Source: Pseudomonas sp. 10S4 (GTDB taxonomy: Bacteria; Pseudomonadota; Gammaproteobacteria; Pseudomonadales; Pseudomonadaceae). From it: a DNA stretch of 64,000 nucleotides. The notes beneath the pieces are model-generated. The model did no database searches. It had not been told where the DNA came from and saw only the letters and a program-made list of their open reading frames with translations. The number at the start of each line of letters is the position of its first letter. The first letter of the stretch is position 1. The stretch covers positions 4,216,001 through 4,280,000 of the forward strand of contig NZ_CP133774.1 of assembly GCF_034344865.1 (NCBI RefSeq), written 5' to 3'. Below, in pieces: positions 1-8,324 of the stretch. Both the position numbers and the translations under genes were made by a program.

Positions 1-869
1 GTTTGTTCGGTATGATTACGTCACATTTGACGGAGAGGGTTTTTTGACAGGTCTGTTCAGTTGGTCCTGAACTTAACTCTGATGCAGTCTATATTTCCAT
101 TTGAAAAAATAATGTTCTCTTGGAATTCAGTGTCGTGGAGTATTTCTACTGAGCTTTTTTCTATCTTGCATTTCCATTTCTGGTTATCGGAATTAAGAAA
201 AACTGGCCGGTAAAGCTTTTGGCTTCAGCCATGGTTTCAGTTCTTTATGTGGTTGCCATGATGAAATTCGCAGAAACTTCAATAGGGAAAGACACCGGGG
301 TCGTTATTACCTATGCAGCGTATGCCAATCCGATTTTTCGTGGGTTTGAGTTTTGCTTGGGTATGTCTCTATGGGTAGTTTGGGATAAGTACATTCGACA
401 CTACAATGCTTCATTCGCCTTTTGGAGCTTGGTTGAGTCTGCTGCTCTGATTTTTACGGTATGGTGGATTTTCTATGGGGCACAACTTTTCATTGGGTCC
501 ATATCGTCTTTTGTGCTTGCGAATATCATCACAAACAACATCGGTTCGTGCTGGGTCTTCGCGATTTTAATAGCCGCCGTCGCATCGGGCAGGGGAGTGG
601 TTGGCCGGGTCCTGAGTAACCGCGTGCTGGTCTATCTCGGTGAAATCAGTTTTTCGATTTACATGCTGCATCTCGTCCTTATGAAAATCTTTGCGTTTTC
701 GCTCGTTCCAGAAGTCCCGGTAACCCCGCTGATGTATTTCTCCACGCTTCTGTTCCTGGCATCCGGCAGCTATTTCATGATTGAGAAGCCTGCCCAGCGC
801 CTGCTGAAGTCCCGGTCAAAATCTCGCAGCGAAGGGAAGACCTTTGCAGAGGCTCAGCTTGTCGGCTGA
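1..869 (+). pseudogene. Acyltransferase-3 (OafA-like) membrane protein, 3' part, frame broken
   Basis: This is the C-terminal part of an integral membrane O-acyltransferase of the acyltransferase-3 family; the 5' end lies outside the window. The final segment (219-869) reads openly with many hydrophobic stretches and ends GKTFAEAQLVG. Upstream, the conserved stretch FSWNSVSWSISTELF is readable only after two frame changes, one at T61-62 and one in the T6 run at 155-160; adding one T at each restores a frame that aligns along its length with the second copy at 1745-2885. The family transfers acyl groups to cell-surface sugars such as O-antigen. Whether the breaks are real or sequencing errors cannot be decided here, but their homopolymer position favours errors. 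Confidence 0.75.
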
Positions 870-963
870 TCACAAAGGCCTTCTTGCCGAGGGCCAGCGT
901 TCCACAAAAAGTACATTGGTTAGTATGTCGGTTTGTTGTATGGCTCTATTTGCCCAGTAAATA

Positions 964-1659
964 TTGGGGTTTTCTGGGCAAATTAGATTCCTGTGAGGGG
1001 ACTCAACCACCAGGGGCGGGACGGAACTTCCGGATAAACCTGGATGCAATCGCCGTCGAATGTTCCGGCGGTGCTGCAAAGCAAGTACGGTTCCAATGTG
1101 GTAGTGGTGGACAAAGGCATCAGTGGGTTGAACATGCCGGAGGCTGCCATCGGTGCGGCCTCGGCGACGATGCCATTTACTCAAGCAATGGCGAGTTCTC
1201 CCGCGCACATTATCGGCATCAACCTTGCTGTCCACGACGCTAATCAGGCTTGGGAAAGCGACTATGTGGTCACCTATTACCTGAACCAGTTAATCGATGT
1301 TGCGCAAGCGGCTGGGAAATCCGTCTTTCTGGAAACCCCTAACCCGGTTAATACCCCGCTATATGACCGCATTTCACAGATCGCTTACATCATCCGTACG
1401 ACGGTCCAAAGCCGTTCACTCACCCTCGCCGATCACCATCTGTGGATTCAAACCGGTCTTCCAAACTGGCAAGACTCTCTTGAGTGAGGCCAGTGATGTC
1501 ACGTTCGACATGCGGGACGCCTTCATCACCGGGTCGTTGAATGAGGCCGACACAACAACCTTCAAGGACTATGCCACCTATAAGCTGGCGCTGAACAAGA
1601 TCGATACCCAGCCTGGTCCCCCCAAAACAATTGAGTGGTCAAGCACCCCGAATGAATGA
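964..1659 (+). pseudogene. SGNH/GDSL hydrolase, frame broken
   Basis: The reading pieces resemble a secreted-type SGNH hydrolase. GDSTTRGG near 997 is block I with the catalytic Ser. VVVVDKGISG, then INLAVHDAN (the block III N position), then FLETPNPVN and WIQTGLPNWQDSL follow in order. The frame changes at the GG at 1042-1043 (one base short) and again near 1478-1483 (one base extra or two missing), after which it reads to NPE-type C-terminal sequence ending at 1659. An in-frame TGA at 994-996 sits just before GDS, so the true start is unclear and 964 (TTG) is only a guess. Adjacent acyltransferases suggest a role in acyl modification of surface glycans, by inference. Confidence 0.6.
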
Positions 1660-1744
1660 TAACTACCCAGGATGCTGGCTGCATTTGTGGGCGGCCGGGT
1701 ATCATGCGAACCCGTTTCGTATGATCTAAAACAAAGGCAGCATC

Positions 1745-2885
1745 ATGGACCGTGCAGAAAAAAGCAAAGTAGAAGATCTTAAGTCACTTACAAGTTTGCG
1801 TTTTTTCGCTGCGATGATGATTGTAGTTCTGCACTCTCTATTATTTTGGCCTTGGTTCAAAGGTGCGCCGGTAACTCTAACAAGCGGCGTTAGTTTTTCT
1901 TTGTGCTTTCCGGGTTTATATTGAGTCATGTTTATTCTGTAAAAGGCATTAAAAGTTATTTTGGGTTTGTTAGGGATAGGGCTTCGAGAATATGGCCAAT
2001 GCATATTTTTGCCCTTGTGTTGCTGTTCGTTTTTGTAAGAAGTGATGTGGCTACTTATGATGGTGTTGGTATATTCAGCAAGCTTTCTCAACTTCGCTTC
2101 AATGTTTTACTGCTGCAATCGATCACACCATTCGATACTATAATTTTCTCTTGGAACTCTGTGTCGTGGAGTATTTCGACCGAGCTTTTCTTTTATCTTG
2201 CATTCCCACTACTGCTTGTGAATATCAAGAGGACATGGTTCGTTAAGCTGGCATGCTCCGCCGCAATATCCATACTCTATGCCTGTCTAGCATTTGCCTT
2301 TATAGGTTTAGACGGTGGGGCGGGGAGCTTGATAACACCAAGTTCAGCTATTCATGCCAATCCTATTTTTCGGGGGTTCGAATTCTGTCTTGGGATTTCT
2401 TCATGGGTAATATGGGATAAATATATCAGGCGGTTGCAGTTGAATTTAATATTGTGGAGTATTGTTGAGGTGGCAGCAATAATAATGGTTGTTGCTTAGG
2501 TTGCCCTTTTTCATCAAATGCTTATTGCATGCTTTGATGATGAATCCCCTGCTAAGTTGATTTTTAGGATTCTTGGGTCATCATGGGTGTTTGCCATCCT
2601 GATTGTGGTATGTGCATCAGGTAAAGGCATCATAGGAAAGGTACTTGCTAATAAGGTGCTCGTATTTCTTGGTGAGATAAGCTTTGCTATCTACATGGTG
2701 CATATGATTTTTATGAAGTTCTTTGCGTTTTCGGCGGATTCTTACTATCAAGTCACGCCAGTTGTTTTTTTGGATCGCTTTTGATTTTTTCTGCTGGATG
2801 CCATTTTGTGATTGAGAGACCAATGCAAAGGCTGTTGAGGTCAAAGGCCGATGTCAAAAAACAACTGGCTATAAATACCATATAG
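1745..2885 (+). pseudogene. Acyltransferase-3 (OafA-like) membrane protein, second copy, frame broken
   Basis: The gene starts at ATG 1745 with a typical family N-terminus (LKSLTSLRFFAAMMIVVLHS) and would encode about 380 residues, a normal length. One base is missing in the T5 run at 1894-1898 and one in the T7 run at 2765-2771; restoring them gives one frame ending at TAG 2883-2885. An in-frame TAG at 2497-2499 remains, replacing what may be a Trp codon. The protein is clearly homologous to the copy ending at 869 (shared FSWNSVSWSISTELF and NPIFRGFEFCLG). The DNA is visibly more AT-rich than the rest of the window, suggesting horizontal origin. Substrate unknown. Confidence 0.75.
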
Positions 2886-2910
2886 GAAGAACAAAAAAGT
2901 ACTTCAAATT

Positions 2911-2932
2911 GCCCGCCTTGAGCGGGCTTTTT
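2911..2932 (+). terminator. Rho-independent terminator after the acyltransferase
   Basis: GCCCGC, loop CTTGA, GCGGGC, then a run of T. It lies 25 bases after the stop codon of the second acyltransferase. Confidence 0.8.
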
Positions 2933-3025
2933 ATTGTCTGGAGAAAAGCATGGCGATAAATAAGCGTTCGGCGAAGTCACCTAGCCTGGTTGGCGGCATG
3001 GTGTGTTGGGCGGACGCTCACTTCG

Positions 3026-3406
3026 TTATCGCGCGAGAAAGCAGCCATAGTCGGTTGCATCCCAGTAGGAGGCCTCAGAGAAGCCGGGATGGGCTTCGCG
3101 GAATGCCAGCTCACGTTCAGCAAGATCGGGGACCTTTCCGAGAAATGCGTCACCCATATCATAAGCCGCATCGATCAAATGTGAGGCGTCGGACATTGCA
3201 TCTTTGATCTCTGCATCGCTAAATGGTAAGTCGATTTCTGAAGCTGCAATCGGCTCTGGGAGCGGGTGCTGCCCATAACGTGTATGCCTTACGTTATATA
3301 TCTGTATCAGAAATGCTGCGTCACGGGCGGACACGGAGAGCGCCTTCTCAATGACTGCTTCTCGCTGCTTGCGATTACTCTCGATTCTAAACAGTGCACT
3401 TTCCAT
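3026..3406 (-). CDS. Hypothetical protein, 126 aa
   Basis: An open frame beginning ATG at 3406 and ending with the motif YWDATDYGCFLAR. The protein is soluble, slightly acidic and largely helical by eye, with no signal peptide or membrane segment. I do not recognise a family. The frame is the longest in this stretch and its composition is protein-like; the overlapping plus-strand frames look like shadows. It lies between the acyltransferase module and an IS66 remnant, so it may be part of an accessory island. Confidence 0.5.
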   Translation of the reverse strand: MESALFRIESNRKQREAVIEKALSVSARDAAFLIQIYNVRHTRYGQHPLPEPIAASEIDLPFSDAEIKDAMSDASHLIDAAYDMGDAFLGKVPDLAERELAFREAHPGFSEASYWDATDYGCFLAR

Positions 3407-3602
3407 GAGTTCCCCATTGGAGTTGTTGATCGCAAGACGGTCGATCGACGTCTTGATTTATTTAACGTCACGGATGCTTTTACTCAGGATTGGACTTTTC
3501 TCGAATACCGAGTATTCAGGCTAGCGCCGAAGATCGTAGCGAAGCGCGCTAATAATTTCCATTGAAGAGAATGCAAGCATCAGTCCTGCACACCTTGCGT
3601 GG

Positions 3603-3720
3603 CTAAACGGGCGCCCACTTATGCGGCAACAGCTCGGTAATTTCACTCGCCCGCTGCGTCGGCAGCCGCGCCAGAACGTCTTTCAAGTAAGCATATGGGT
3701 CATGCCCATTTTAAGCGGAC
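3603..3720 (-). pseudogene. C-terminal remnant of an IS66-family TnpC transposase
   Basis: Read on the minus strand, 3710 down to 3603 translates as the end of an IS66 transposase (NGHDPYAYLKDV, then LPTQRASEI, ending KWAPV). It closely matches the end of the intact TnpC at 4459-6006 but is not identical and lies in the opposite orientation. It is therefore a leftover of a second, distinct IS66-family element. Confidence 0.7.
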
Positions 3721-3747
3721 GCGATCGCCCTTAACGTCAGGATTTCC

Positions 3748-4065
3748 ATGCGCCAACGAAGCTCTTACCCGAAACCGTTCAAAGCCCAGGTTGTTCAGGA
3801 ATGTCTGCAACCGGGCGCAACCCTATCCAGCGTTGCCATCAGCCACGGCATCAATGCCAACGTTATCCGCAAGTGGCTACCGCTTTATCGTGATCAGCTA
3901 CCAGTGGCGTTGCCGGCTTTCGTTCCGTTGAAAGCTACGCCTAAACGGCAGGTGGAAGCGTTGGCGGCCATTGAGTTGCCGCTTGGCGAGCAATCAATCA
4001 CAGTGAAATGGCCAACGTCCGATCCTGAAGGCTGCGCCCGCTTTGTCCGTGGACTCACTCAATGA
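3748..4065 (+). CDS. tnpA: IS66-family accessory protein TnpA
   Basis: A 105-residue protein with an N-terminal helix-turn-helix (YPKPFKAQVVQECLQPGATLSSVAISHGINANVIRKWLPLYR), typical of IS66 Orf1. It is required with TnpB for transposition in studied IS66 members. Its 3' end overlaps tnpB by four bases (ATGA), indicating translational coupling. Confidence 0.85.
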   Translation: MRQRSSYPKPFKAQVVQECLQPGATLSSVAISHGINANVIRKWLPLYRDQLPVALPAFVPLKATPKRQVEALAAIELPLGEQSITVKWPTSDPEGCARFVRGLTQ

Positions 4066-4397
4066 TTCGCATCGACGCCATCTGGCTCGCCACCGAGCCC
4101 ATGGACATGCGTGCCGGCACTGAAACGGCGCTGGCCAGGGTGATCGCGGTGTTCGGTGCGGCGAAGCCGCACTGTGCTTATCTGTTCGCCAACCGCCGTG
4201 CCACTCGTATGAAAGTGCTGGTGCATGACGGGATTGGCGTCTGGCTGGCTGCTCGCCGGTTGAACCAAGGCAGGTTTCACTGGCCCTGTATTCGGAATGG
4301 CTGCGAGATGGAGCTTGATACCAAGCAACTTCAGGCCTTGGTGCTCGGTCTGCCTTGGCAACGCGTTGGGGCTGGCGGTGCAATCATACTGCTTTAA
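4062..4397 (+). CDS. tnpB: IS66-family accessory protein TnpB
   Basis: A 111-residue protein with the family signature near the N-terminus (PMDMRAGTETALARV) and the conserved block ANRRATRMKVLVHDGIGVWLAARRL followed by GRFHWP. IS66 Orf2 has a poorly understood accessory role. It starts inside the last codons of tnpA. Confidence 0.88.
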   Translation: MIRIDAIWLATEPMDMRAGTETALARVIAVFGAAKPHCAYLFANRRATRMKVLVHDGIGVWLAARRLNQGRFHWPCIRNGCEMELDTKQLQALVLGLPWQRVGAGGAIILL

Positions 4398-4458
4398 CGC
4401 CCGCCATTAGCCCATTGGTCTATCGCCGCAAACGGCTTGCTCTGGCAAAGTTCGCGGC

Positions 4459-6006
4459 ATGACTTCATCGCCCAATCTCGACCAAATGTCCCCTGACCAA
4501 CTGCGTGCCCTCGCGGCGCAGTTGCTGTCCCAGGTTGATTCTCTCGGGCAGCAGGTCGACCGGATGGGCAAGAAGAACGACCGCGACCAAACCATCATCG
4601 AGCAGCTCACCCACGAAATCGCCTGGTTCAAACGTAATAAGTTTGCCAAGCGCAGTGAGCAATTGAGCCCTGCCCAAGGCGGCCTGCTCGACGATCTGCT
4701 CGGCACCGACATCGCGGCCATCGAAGCCGAGCTGAAGGCGTTGAATCCACCGGCTGCGCCGGCCGAACCATGCAAGCAGCCAAAGCGTGTTTCCTTGCCA
4801 GCGCAGTTTCCGCGTACCGTGATTTATCATGAACCCGACACCACCCAGTGCGCCTGCGGCTGCCAGCTCCAGCGCATCGGCGAAGACGTCAGCGAGAAGC
4901 TGGATTACATCCCGGGCGTGTTCACCGTCGGGCAGCATGTGCGCGGGAAATGGGTCTGCCGCAAATGTGAAACGCTGACTCAGGCTTCGGTTCCGGCCCA
5001 GGTAATCGACAAGGGCATCCCGACCGCTGGGCTGCTGGCTCACGTGATGGTGGCCAAATTCGCCGACCATTTGCCGCTGTATCGCCAAGAGAAAATCTTT
5101 GGCCGCGCCGGCCTGGCTATCGCCCGCTCGACACTGGCGCAGTGGGTCGGCCAAACCGGTGTGCAGCTCCAGCCCTTGGTCGATGCACTGAGCGAAACAG
5201 TGCTTGCTCAAGGCGTGATCCACGCTGACGAAACGCCGGTGCAGATGCTCGCACCGGGAGATAAGAAAACCCACCGTGCTTACGTCTGGGCCTACTGCAC
5301 CACGCCTTTTTCGGCACTCAAAGCGGTGGTTTACGACTTCAGCCCAAGCCGTGCCGGCGAACATGCACGCAACTTTCTTGGCCAGTGGAATGGCAAGCTG
5401 GTTTGCGACGATTTCGCCGGCTACAAAGCCAGCTTCCAGCAAGGCATCACCGAAATCGGCTGCCTGGCCCACGCACGCCGCAAGTTTTTCGATCTGCACG
5501 CGACGAACAAAAGCCAACTAGCCGAACAGGCGCTGCACTCAATTGGCGGGTTGTACGAAATTGAACGGCAAGCGCGGGAGATGACCGACGAAGAACGCTG
5601 GCGAATACGCCAGGGAAAAGCGGCACCCCTTATCGACGCACTGCATACCTGGATGTTGGCCCAGCGCGATCTTGTGCCCGAAGGGTCGGCTATCGCCAAA
5701 GCGCTGGATTACAGCCTCAAACGCTGGACGGCACTGACTCGATATCTCGAGGACGGGGCTGTGCCCATAGATAATAACGCGGTCGAAAATCAGATAAGGC
5801 CGTGGGCACTTGGACGCTCGAACTGGTTGTTCGCCGGGTCGCTACGCAGCGGTAAGCGGGCAGCTGCGATCATGAGCTTGATCCAGTCAGCCCGCATGAA
5901 TGGGCATGATCCTTATGCGTATCTCAAAGATGTGCTGACGCGCCTGCCGACGCAGCGAGCGAGTAAGATCGACCAACTGCTGCCCCAGCATTGGGTCTCG
6001 GTCTGA
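4459..6006 (+). CDS. tnpC: IS66-family transposase TnpC
   Basis: A full-length 515-residue transposase. It has an N-terminal coiled coil (about residues 5-60), a zinc-binding region with CACGCQ and CRKCE, and the catalytic domain with HADETPVQML (first Asp), CDDFAGYK (second Asp) and a C-terminal DNNAVENQIRPWALGRSNWLFAGS segment carrying the Glu. No frame break, so the element looks potentially active. Confidence 0.92.
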   Translation: MTSSPNLDQMSPDQLRALAAQLLSQVDSLGQQVDRMGKKNDRDQTIIEQLTHEIAWFKRNKFAKRSEQLSPAQGGLLDDLLGTDIAAIEAELKALNPPAAPAEPCKQPKRVSLPAQFPRTVIYHEPDTTQCACGCQLQRIGEDVSEKLDYIPGVFTVGQHVRGKWVCRKCETLTQASVPAQVIDKGIPTAGLLAHVMVAKFADHLPLYRQEKIFGRAGLAIARSTLAQWVGQTGVQLQPLVDALSETVLAQGVIHADETPVQMLAPGDKKTHRAYVWAYCTTPFSALKAVVYDFSPSRAGEHARNFLGQWNGKLVCDDFAGYKASFQQGITEIGCLAHARRKFFDLHATNKSQLAEQALHSIGGLYEIERQAREMTDEERWRIRQGKAAPLIDALHTWMLAQRDLVPEGSAIAKALDYSLKRWTALTRYLEDGAVPIDNNAVENQIRPWALGRSNWLFAGSLRSGKRAAAIMSLIQSARMNGHDPYAYLKDVLTRLPTQRASKIDQLLPQHWVSV

Positions 6007-6075
6007 CGTTCTCAACGTGAGGGTGCTCTTGCATTAGAATGACCGCTCAACTCATATGGAACAGGACTAATCCGA

Positions 6076-6483
6076 ATGGAAGCGCGAGCCACTTTTTCCT
6101 CCAAGAATTTCAAACCAACTGACCTGACTCCCACGCCCGAAATTACAACAGGCTTACCAGTGTCGATCAGCTCCATGGAAAAGTCCTATACAGGAGCTAT
6201 CGATGGTATTTCTTCAACAGCCTTTACTGCGGCGTTCGACCAAGCGTCCAGAAGGGGCAGCTACATCGCGATGGAGAGCTTCAAGGGTACGGTGAATGGG
6301 GTAGAGGGTTCCTTTAACTTCATTCATTCCGCCTCCACGACCGGAATTGATCGTGCAGATGAGTTTTTCTGCATAGTTGGAGGCAGTGGTACGGATGGTT
6401 TGAAAGGGATATCAGGGTCAGGAGGGATCACAATTGACATCGATGGAACGCACCATATTTGGTTGAATTACCACCTCGAATAA
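6076..6483 (+). CDS. DUF3224 family protein
   Basis: A 135-residue soluble protein. The order of segments (MEKSYTGAIDGISSTAF, then YIAMESFKGTVNGVEGSFNFIHS, then GSGTDGLKGISGSGGI) matches the DUF3224 family, a predicted small beta barrel. The family has no established function. It starts 43 bases after the IS66 right end, so its promoter region may have been altered by the insertion. Confidence 0.7.
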   Translation: MEARATFSSKNFKPTDLTPTPEITTGLPVSISSMEKSYTGAIDGISSTAFTAAFDQASRRGSYIAMESFKGTVNGVEGSFNFIHSASTTGIDRADEFFCIVGGSGTDGLKGISGSGGITIDIDGTHHIWLNYHLE

Positions 6484-6552
6484 TTTAACAAGCCGTAAAG
6501 GGCACCGCCCCTGACGCATCAGGGAGGTGTCTTCGCTAGGTGCTTACGAAGA

Positions 6553-6586
6553 AAAACCCCATGGGTCTGGTGAACAATGGGGTTTT
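6553..6586 (-). terminator. Hairpin terminator between convergent genes
   Basis: AAAACCCCAT and ATGGGGTTTT pair over 10 bp around a 14-base loop, lying 59 bases after the stop of the minus-strand gene at 6645-6914 and 70 bases after the plus-strand DUF3224 gene. It can serve both directions. Confidence 0.65.
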
Positions 6587-6644
6587 GAGTGGCGGCAGAT
6601 CCGTAGCGTTGAGGGTGGCCCGCGCGCTATGACGAGTCTTTGGT

Positions 6645-6914
6645 TTAGAGGTATTTCACTTCTATCGTGACATGGCCGTCGAGAGGCACCTCGTTCGATA
6701 AATCAAGTACATCGGCACGAGCTATACGAGTGGATACTTCAAGACCTTTGGGTAGCGACTTTAACGGTGTTGCGTCAGAGTCATCAGGAATTAAGTACGG
6801 AAAACTCTCATCCGGCATTTCAGGTATTGCCTCGGATTCTCTTCCTGCCATTTGTACAAAAAGAAGCACCGCGCCGTCACCGTAGTTGCCTTGATCCTTG
6901 CGCTTACTGTTCAT
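6645..6914 (-). CDS. Hypothetical protein, 89 aa
   Basis: The start ATG at 6914 is chosen because GGGAGGTG lies 7 bases upstream, a near-perfect ribosome-binding site; a longer frame to 6977 lacks one. The protein begins MNSKRKDQGNYGDGAVLLFVQ and is acidic, with the repeated EIP/MPDESFPYLIPDDSD region and a beta-rich C-terminus (VPLDGHVTIEVKYL). No signal peptide. I do not recognise a family. Confidence 0.6.
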   Translation of the reverse strand: MNSKRKDQGNYGDGAVLLFVQMAGRESEAIPEMPDESFPYLIPDDSDATPLKSLPKGLEVSTRIARADVLDLSNEVPLDGHVTIEVKYL

Positions 6915-7004
6915 AAAACACACCTCCCTGGCTGGAATGGAAAGCGTAGCAGGGTGGGGTTGCATTCTTTTGCCCACTCATCGAATGGGCAGAGGTGAGG
7001 CTGG

Positions 7005-7127
7005 CTAAGCCTCCGTCGCACGGGATATCCGTCTCAACGTCGCCGCAGCGGGTTTCGTTTCGGCTGCCCAGTGCTCCCCGGCATCCATCAAGGAGGCATA
7101 ACCAGCATCCGCATTGGCGCTGGTCAT
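7005..7127 (-). CDS. Possible small protein downstream of SGNH hydrolase, 40 aa
   Basis: A short frame starting ATG at 7127 encodes MTSANADAGYASLMDAGEHW and ends TEA at the TAG at 7005. Composition is protein-like, and the open frame extends upstream without a clear start or ribosome-binding site. It follows the SGNH hydrolase stop by 44 bases. Weak call. Confidence 0.25.
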   Translation of the reverse strand: MTSANADAGYASLMDAGEHWAAETKPAAATLRRISRATEA

Positions 7128-7171
7128 CGCGGTGTAACCAGGGACGAATACCGGCTCAATCGCTTTGTAGC

Positions 7172-7798
7172 TTAGGGCAGCAGCCCCTCCAGGATACCGG
7201 CGGCGACCGAACCCTTGACGCTATAGAGCGTGTTCCCTGGATGACCGTTATCCGCCATCAGGTTGCGCCAGTTCGGCTGATGGTCGTAAATCACCCCGTA
7301 GTAGTCGATCAGCGGAATGTTGAACCATGAAGCAAAGCTTTTGATCGCCACTTGAATGTTGGCAAGCTGCGGTAAGTTTGGATGGTTGATCGGGTTTGGT
7401 GTGCAGATAACCAAGGTCTTTGCGTGTTTGTCGAACACCTCCTTGATCTTCTGCAGGTACCATCCGAAGTCCGCGGCACTGGTCGACTTGGTCGCGTCGT
7501 TGATCCCGATTTCCAGTACGCCAATATCCATGGACTGATATTCAGGCGTGAGCAGGCGCGCCTCCATCGACGGCATTAACGGTTTTGTCGGCGTTGCGGG
7601 TGAACCGCTATACCAGTCGGCGATGGCACTGGAGCTTGTCCCGTCGTTGACGCTGGTCACCGCAGACTCGCCGAACTTTGCCTTGAGCAGTCTGGTGGCG
7701 GTGAATACCGTATTGTCGGGCGCAACTACCCAGCGCTCATCGGGAAGTTTGGTGGCGCCAATCGTTGTCGAGTCGCCCATCCATCTGATCGTTTTCAT
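7172..7798 (-). CDS. SGNH/GDSL-type hydrolase
   Basis: A 208-residue protein starting MKTIRWMGDSTTIGATKLPDERW. GDSTT near residue 8 is block I with the nucleophilic Ser; LEIGINDA is the block III Asn; a C-terminal DNGHPG supplies the catalytic His block. There is no signal peptide, so it acts in the cytoplasm or is part of a phage-type structure. The start at 7798 is chosen over the longer upstream frame because GGAG lies 8 bases before it and its ATGA overlaps the stop of the small ORF at 7795-7926. The substrate is unknown; related SGNH proteins are esterases or lipases. Confidence 0.75.
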   Translation of the reverse strand: MKTIRWMGDSTTIGATKLPDERWVVAPDNTVFTATRLLKAKFGESAVTSVNDGTSSSAIADWYSGSPATPTKPLMPSMEARLLTPEYQSMDIGVLEIGINDATKSTSAADFGWYLQKIKEVFDKHAKTLVICTPNPINHPNLPQLANIQVAIKSFASWFNIPLIDYYGVIYDHQPNWRNLMADNGHPGNTLYSVKGSVAAGILEGLLP

Positions 7799-7926
7799 GA
7801 TGCAAGCTCCACCGCATCGGCTGCGACATCGAAGGTTTGCGCAGCCAGGTGAAAGTCGACGAGAACGCAGTGCATCGTGCGGTCGGTTGAGAAGGGGGCT
7901 GCGGTGGTTGGAGCTTCTGTGGACAT
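7795..7926 (-). CDS. Small protein coupled to SGNH hydrolase, 43 aa
   Basis: Starts ATG 7926 with AGGA five bases upstream (AGGATTCACATG) and ends at a TGA that overlaps the hydrolase start by four bases (ATGA). It begins MSTEAPTTAAPFSTDRTMHC and ends DAVELAS. The overlap and good ribosome-binding site make translational coupling likely. I recognise no family; no membrane segment. Confidence 0.5.
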   Translation of the reverse strand: MSTEAPTTAAPFSTDRTMHCVLVDFHLAAQTFDVAADAVELAS

Positions 7927-8148
7927 GTGAATCCTGAGCCGGGCCGTAACCGGGCGGTTGATAGGGTTTCAAGTTGGGGGTGAGGCGAGAGAAAGTCGCT
8001 TCTTGTGCCACGGCTTGACATAAGTTTCAACCGTCGATGGTTTAGAGTCAGCTTCGAAGCTGGGTCCAATGTGTGTTTCTGGGCGGGAGGCTATGACTTC
8101 TGACCGGCTGGAGGCCGTATAAATTTGAGAGCGCGGTGAGGTCTCAGG

Positions 8149-8184
8149 ACTGGCAAATCCTGCTTTCGCAAGACTCACCAGCCT
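8149..8184. repeat. Dispersed 36-base repeat, copy 1
   Basis: Begins ACTGGCAAATCC and continues through GACTCACCAGCC. It matches the copy at 9949-9984 with only a few substitutions. Both copies lie between genes. Confidence 0.6.
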
Positions 8185-8202
8185 TTGGCACGGTCTACGA
8201 GT

Positions 8203-8266
8203 GCAGAAAGGTGACGGATCTGTTTTTCATAGGTCCAACTCTTAAATAAATCCGTCACCTTTTTGC
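8203..8266. repeat. Long inverted repeat with 30-base loop
   Basis: Left arm AAAGGTGACGGAT (8207-8219) and right arm ATCCGTCACCTTT (8250-8262) pair perfectly over 13 bp. The pairing extends outward as GCAG/GCAA-type flanks with one mismatch. Loop is 30 bases. A T-run follows the right arm, so it could also terminate plus-strand transcription. Confidence 0.65.
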
Positions 8267-8324
8267 TTTGGATACGAGCGGGAGCTGATTACAGCCGTTG
8301 GTGTGCTGCCGAAGTACACAATGT

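Larger units (their letters stand above)
3720..6033 (+). mobile_element. IS66-family insertion sequence (boundaries approximate)
   Basis: It carries the three genes typical of IS66 elements (tnpA, tnpB, tnpC), with tnpA and tnpB overlapping by four bases. The outer ends share an imperfect inverted repeat: left around 3721-3740 (GCGATCGCCCTTAACGTCAG) and right, on the other strand, around 6012-6033 (GCAAGAGCACCCTCACGTT). The 8-bp target duplication expected for the family could not be identified confidently, perhaps because the left end abuts an older IS66 remnant. Confidence 0.65.
7927..8324. other. Intergenic region without a supported gene
   Basis: About 400 bases between the small ORF and the DJ-1 family gene. 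It holds a copy of a dispersed 36-base repeat and a long inverted repeat (listed separately). No supported coding frame was found. Confidence 0.6.
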
